DNA from: an uncultured Oscillospiraceae bacterium
Lineage (GTDB): Bacteria > Bacillota > Clostridia > Oscillospirales > Oscillospiraceae
NCBI GenBank assembly: GCA_934561175.1
Contig: CAKTFW010000012.1
Location: 1 to 42,237, forward strand
DNA length: 42,237 nucleotides
Direction: 5' to 3'
Shown: piece after piece, positions 40,122 through 42,237 of the stretch
How the letters are laid out: each line of letters starts with the position of its first letter
Position numbering within the stretch: the first letter of the stretch is position 1
The notes under the pieces: model-generated
Database searches by the model: none
Told to the model about the DNA's origin: nothing
What the model saw: only the letters and a program-made list of their open reading frames with translations
Program-made: the position numbers and the translations under genes

Positions 40122-40981
40122 ACGCCCAAAATTTCGGACAGGTTGGCTTGAATTTGCCGCGCGACATCCGGCTTGTTCATGGAGTAGACATGGATATACT
40201 GCACGCCGTTGGCGAGCAGGTCAACGATCTGCTCAGTTGCATAGGCAATACCTGCCTGCTTCATCGCGGCAGGATTGCTGCTGAAACGGTCAATGATCTG
40301 GCGGAAACGGGGCGGCAGCATCTGGCCGGAAAGCTGACAGGTTCGGGCGACCTGCTTTCCGTTTGTAACAGGCATAATGCCTGCGACAACGGGGAGGTGA
40401 ATCCCGGCTTTTTCCGTTTTATAAAGGAAATTATAGAGAATGTTGTTGTCAAAAAACATTTGAGTTGTCAGGAAATCGCAGCCTGCGTCAGCTTTGCATT
40501 TGAGCGATGCAATATCGGCAACTTGTGTGGCAGATTCCGGATGTCCCTCCGGGTAACAGGCGGCGCCGACGCAAAAATCACCATGGGACTTGATGTAGGC
40601 GATCAAATCGCTGGCGTGTGGAAATGCCCATGTTTGCTGTTTGGGCGCGTACTCTGGAATATCGCCGCGCAGCGCCAGAATATTGTCAATTCCAGCGGCG
40701 GAAAATGCCTGCAAATGCTTGTCCAGTGCAGCTGCATCGAGACCAACACAGGTCAGATGTGCCAGCGGCGTTACCTTCCCGACGCGCAGCACATTTTCTG
40801 CAATGGGAAGGGAAAATTCGGCGCTGCCGTGACCATAGGTGACACTCATGAAGTCAGGGCACAACGCAGCGATTTCTTCCGTCGCACGGCGGACATTGTC
40901 AAAGGAAGTGGTCTGTTTCGGCGGGAAGACCTCAAAGGAAAGCGTAGGGCGATCCTGTTCAAAGAGGGTGGAAAGTTTCAT
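40118..40981 (-). CDS. metF: 5,10-methylenetetrahydrofolate reductase
   Basis: This 287-residue flavoprotein TIM barrel makes 5-methyl-THF, the methyl donor for MetH. Motifs are SFEVFPPK with the catalytic Glu, SVTYGHG, ALRGD (FAD/folate binding), DFLTTQMFFD and the C-terminal YIHVYSMNKP. It is the first gene of metF-reactivase-metH-C-S lyase, starting after CCGGAGGTATTTTC. No strong promoter is visible in the 81-bp gap from ychF; a GATAAT at 41006-41011 lacks a good -35. Confidence 0.95.
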   Translation of the reverse strand: MKLSTLFEQDRPTLSFEVFPPKQTTSFDNVRRATEEIAALCPDFMSVTYGHGSAEFSLPIAENVLRVGKVTPLAHLTCVGLDAAALDKHLQAFSAAGIDNILALRGDIPEYAPKQQTWAFPHASDLIAYIKSHGDFCVGAACYPEGHPESATQVADIASLKCKADAGCDFLTTQMFFDNNILYNFLYKTEKAGIHLPVVAGIMPVTNGKQVARTCQLSGQMLPPRFRQIIDRFSSNPAAMKQAGIAYATEQIVDLLANGVQYIHVYSMNKPDVARQIQANLSEILGV

Positions 40982-41016
40982 GAAAATACCTCCGGGTTTG
41001 TATGAATTATCGCCTG

Positions 41017-41048
41017 TAAAAATGCGCGCAGCGAGTTCGCTGCGCGCG
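41017..41048 (-). terminator. Terminator between ychF and metF
   Basis: A GC-rich palindrome GCGCGCAGCGA/TCGCTGCGCGC (41024-41047), with an effective 4-nt loop, is followed on the - strand by ATTTTTACAG. It should reduce but may not abolish ychF read-through into metF. Confidence 0.8.
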
Positions 41049-41062
41049 AAGAAGAGATGCGA

Positions 41063-42160
41063 TTAAACATTGAAGAGAAAATTGACAATATCTCCATCGT
41101 GCATGACATAATCCTTGCCTTCAGAACGGACCAGACCCTTTGCACGGGCGGAGGCCATGGTGCCGCAGACTTTCATGTCGTCAAAGGCGATGACTTCGGC
41201 GCGAATAAAACCGCGTTCAAAATCAGAGTGGATTTTACCGGCGGCCTGGGGCGCCTTGGTACCGTTTTTAATGGTCCATGCGCGGCACTCGTCGGAACCG
41301 GCGGTCAGGAAAGAAATAAGCCCCAGCAGTGTATAGGAGCATTTGACCAGTCGATCCAAACCGGATTCCTGGATGCCGAGCTCTTCCAAAAACATAGCCT
41401 TTTCTTCGGGATCATCCAATTCGGCAATGTCGGCTTCCAGCTTGGCGCAGATGGGAAGTACCTGACTGCCTTCCTGTGCGGCAAGTTCGGCAACTGCCTG
41501 ATAGTGGCGGCTCTGCTCATAACTTGCGACTTCGTCCTCACCGAGATTTGCGGCATAGATCGTCTGCTTCAGTGTTAGCAGATCAGATTCTGCAATTTTG
41601 GCGGCGTCCTCTTCGTCGCATTCAAAGGTGCGTGCCAGCTTGCCGGCATTTAGATGCTCCAGTAGTTCCTGCATGAGTTCAATCTCATGGGCTGCGTGTT
41701 TATCACCGCTTTTAAGCGCTTTCTGTGCCTTTTCGAGCCGACGCTCGATCATTTCAATATCAGCCATAATCAACTCAAGGTTGATAATTTCAATGTCGCG
41801 CAGCGGATCGGTGGTGCCCTCTACATGTGTGATGTTGCTATCTTCAAAGCAACGGACGACATGAACAATTGCGTCGGTCGAGCGAATGTTGGACAAAAAT
41901 TTATTGCCCAGCCCTTCGCCTTTGGATGCACCCTTTACCAAACCTGCAATATCGACAAATTCGATCACGGCGGGCGTTACCTTTTTGGGATGATGGAGAT
42001 CCGCAAGCCAGTCCAGCCGCTCGTCTGGGACGGTAACCATGCCTACATTTGGGTCAATGGTGCAGAAGGGGTAGTTTGCAGCTTCTGCACCGGCATTGGT
42101 GATCGCATTAAACAGCGTGCTTTTTCCAACATTTGGAAGCCCAACGATACCTAATTTCAC
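41063..42160 (-). CDS. ychF: Redox-regulated ATPase YchF (OLA1 family)
   Basis: This 365-residue Obg-related NTPase prefers ATP. It has the P-loop GLPNVGKST (residues 7-15), switch region DIAGLVKGAS, the N-terminal-conserved NYPFCTIDPNVG, a long helical insertion (about 130-200) and a C-terminal TGS domain with the ending DYVMHDGDIVNFLFNV. The NKxD specificity element is altered, as expected for this family. The start is GTG, about 11 nt after AAGGAG. It is linked to ribosome function and oxidative stress in other bacteria. Confidence 0.96.
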   Translation of the reverse strand: MKLGIVGLPNVGKSTLFNAITNAGAEAANYPFCTIDPNVGMVTVPDERLDWLADLHHPKKVTPAVIEFVDIAGLVKGASKGEGLGNKFLSNIRSTDAIVHVVRCFEDSNITHVEGTTDPLRDIEIINLELIMADIEMIERRLEKAQKALKSGDKHAAHEIELMQELLEHLNAGKLARTFECDEEDAAKIAESDLLTLKQTIYAANLGEDEVASYEQSRHYQAVAELAAQEGSQVLPICAKLEADIAELDDPEEKAMFLEELGIQESGLDRLVKCSYTLLGLISFLTAGSDECRAWTIKNGTKAPQAAGKIHSDFERGFIRAEVIAFDDMKVCGTMASARAKGLVRSEGKDYVMHDGDIVNFLFNV

Positions 42161-42237
42161 TTGTACTCATTCTCCTTCGATTTTCCTTGATTTTCAAGGG
42201 GTTTCAGCGTTTGGCGTCTTGGCTGTTACACCATTTT
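42161..42237 (-). other. Window edge, possible 3' end of an upstream - strand gene
   Basis: Two - strand frames are open from the edge to stops: one ends ...NGVTAKTPNAETP and another ...KWCNSQDAKR. Either could be the tail of a truncated gene; the window holds too little to choose. The AAGGAG before ychF is the only other signal. Confidence 0.3.

Noticed and set aside
40982..41016. SAM riboswitch upstream of metF
   Set aside because: The gap from the ychF terminator to the metF start is too short for any SAM riboswitch class, and no conserved core is visible.
1..42237. Mobile element, prophage, CRISPR array or defence island
   Set aside because: No transposase, integrase, phage structural gene, regularly spaced repeats or restriction genes are seen. 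Nearly all frames are accounted for by housekeeping genes with uniform base composition.

Overview
The window reads as ordinary chromosome of a Gram-positive anaerobe of the class Clostridia. The grounds are three T-box leaders, a V/A-type rotary ATPase instead of F-type genes, GTP-type PEP carboxykinase, a TGS-less threonyl-tRNA synthetase, a split cobalamin methionine synthase, strong AGGAGG-type ribosome sites and compact U-run terminators. By eye the GC content is near 50%, which suggests an Oscillospiraceae/Ruminococcaceae-like lineage; that placement is inference. I see no insertion sequence, prophage, CRISPR array or rRNA gene.

Layout. (1) 51-4504, + strand: a DUF368/PopT-type membrane protein, a short KdpD/KdpE-like two-component pair with no kdp pump genes nearby, then two tandem paralogous small membrane proteins with a bacterial PH-like domain. 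(2) 4664-11390, - strand: a complete trpEGDCFBA operon led by a tryptophan T-box. (3) 11749-13173, + strand: a sodium:amino-acid (AGCS) symporter. (4) 13333-22443, - strand: a ten-gene V-type ATPase operon in the order H-I-K-K-E-C-F-A-B-D, with two different K (proteolipid) genes that both keep the Na+-site residues. (5) 22936-24930, - strand: leuA with its own T-box. (6) tRNA-Gln(CUG) and pckG, with sfsA divergent from pckG. (7) 27910-30592, - strand: a YabE-like G5/3D cell-wall protein, rsmA and a HAD nucleotidase. (8) thrS with a threonine T-box (+), convergent with mgtE (-). (9) alaX (+). (10) 35827-40981, - strand: metF, a stand-alone methionine synthase reactivation protein, metH and a MalY/PatB C-S lyase. 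(11) ychF (-) at the right edge.

The genes fall into modules: amino-acid supply controlled by charged-tRNA sensing (trp, leu, thr), tRNA charging and proofreading (thrS, alaX), the one-carbon/methionine cycle, sodium energetics (V-ATPase and AGCS symporter) and envelope functions (PopT, YabE, PH-like proteins).

The least explained part is at the left end. The promoter of the KdpDE-like pair and the promoters of both PH-like paralogs share helically phased TTAA(C/G) repeats about 20 bp upstream of a TTTAyC box. This suggests a small autoregulated envelope-response regulon. A second unusual spot is 29446-29501, where the rsmA promoter is embedded inside the terminator hairpin of the upstream gene and the rsmA ribosome site lies in the hairpin's 3' arm.
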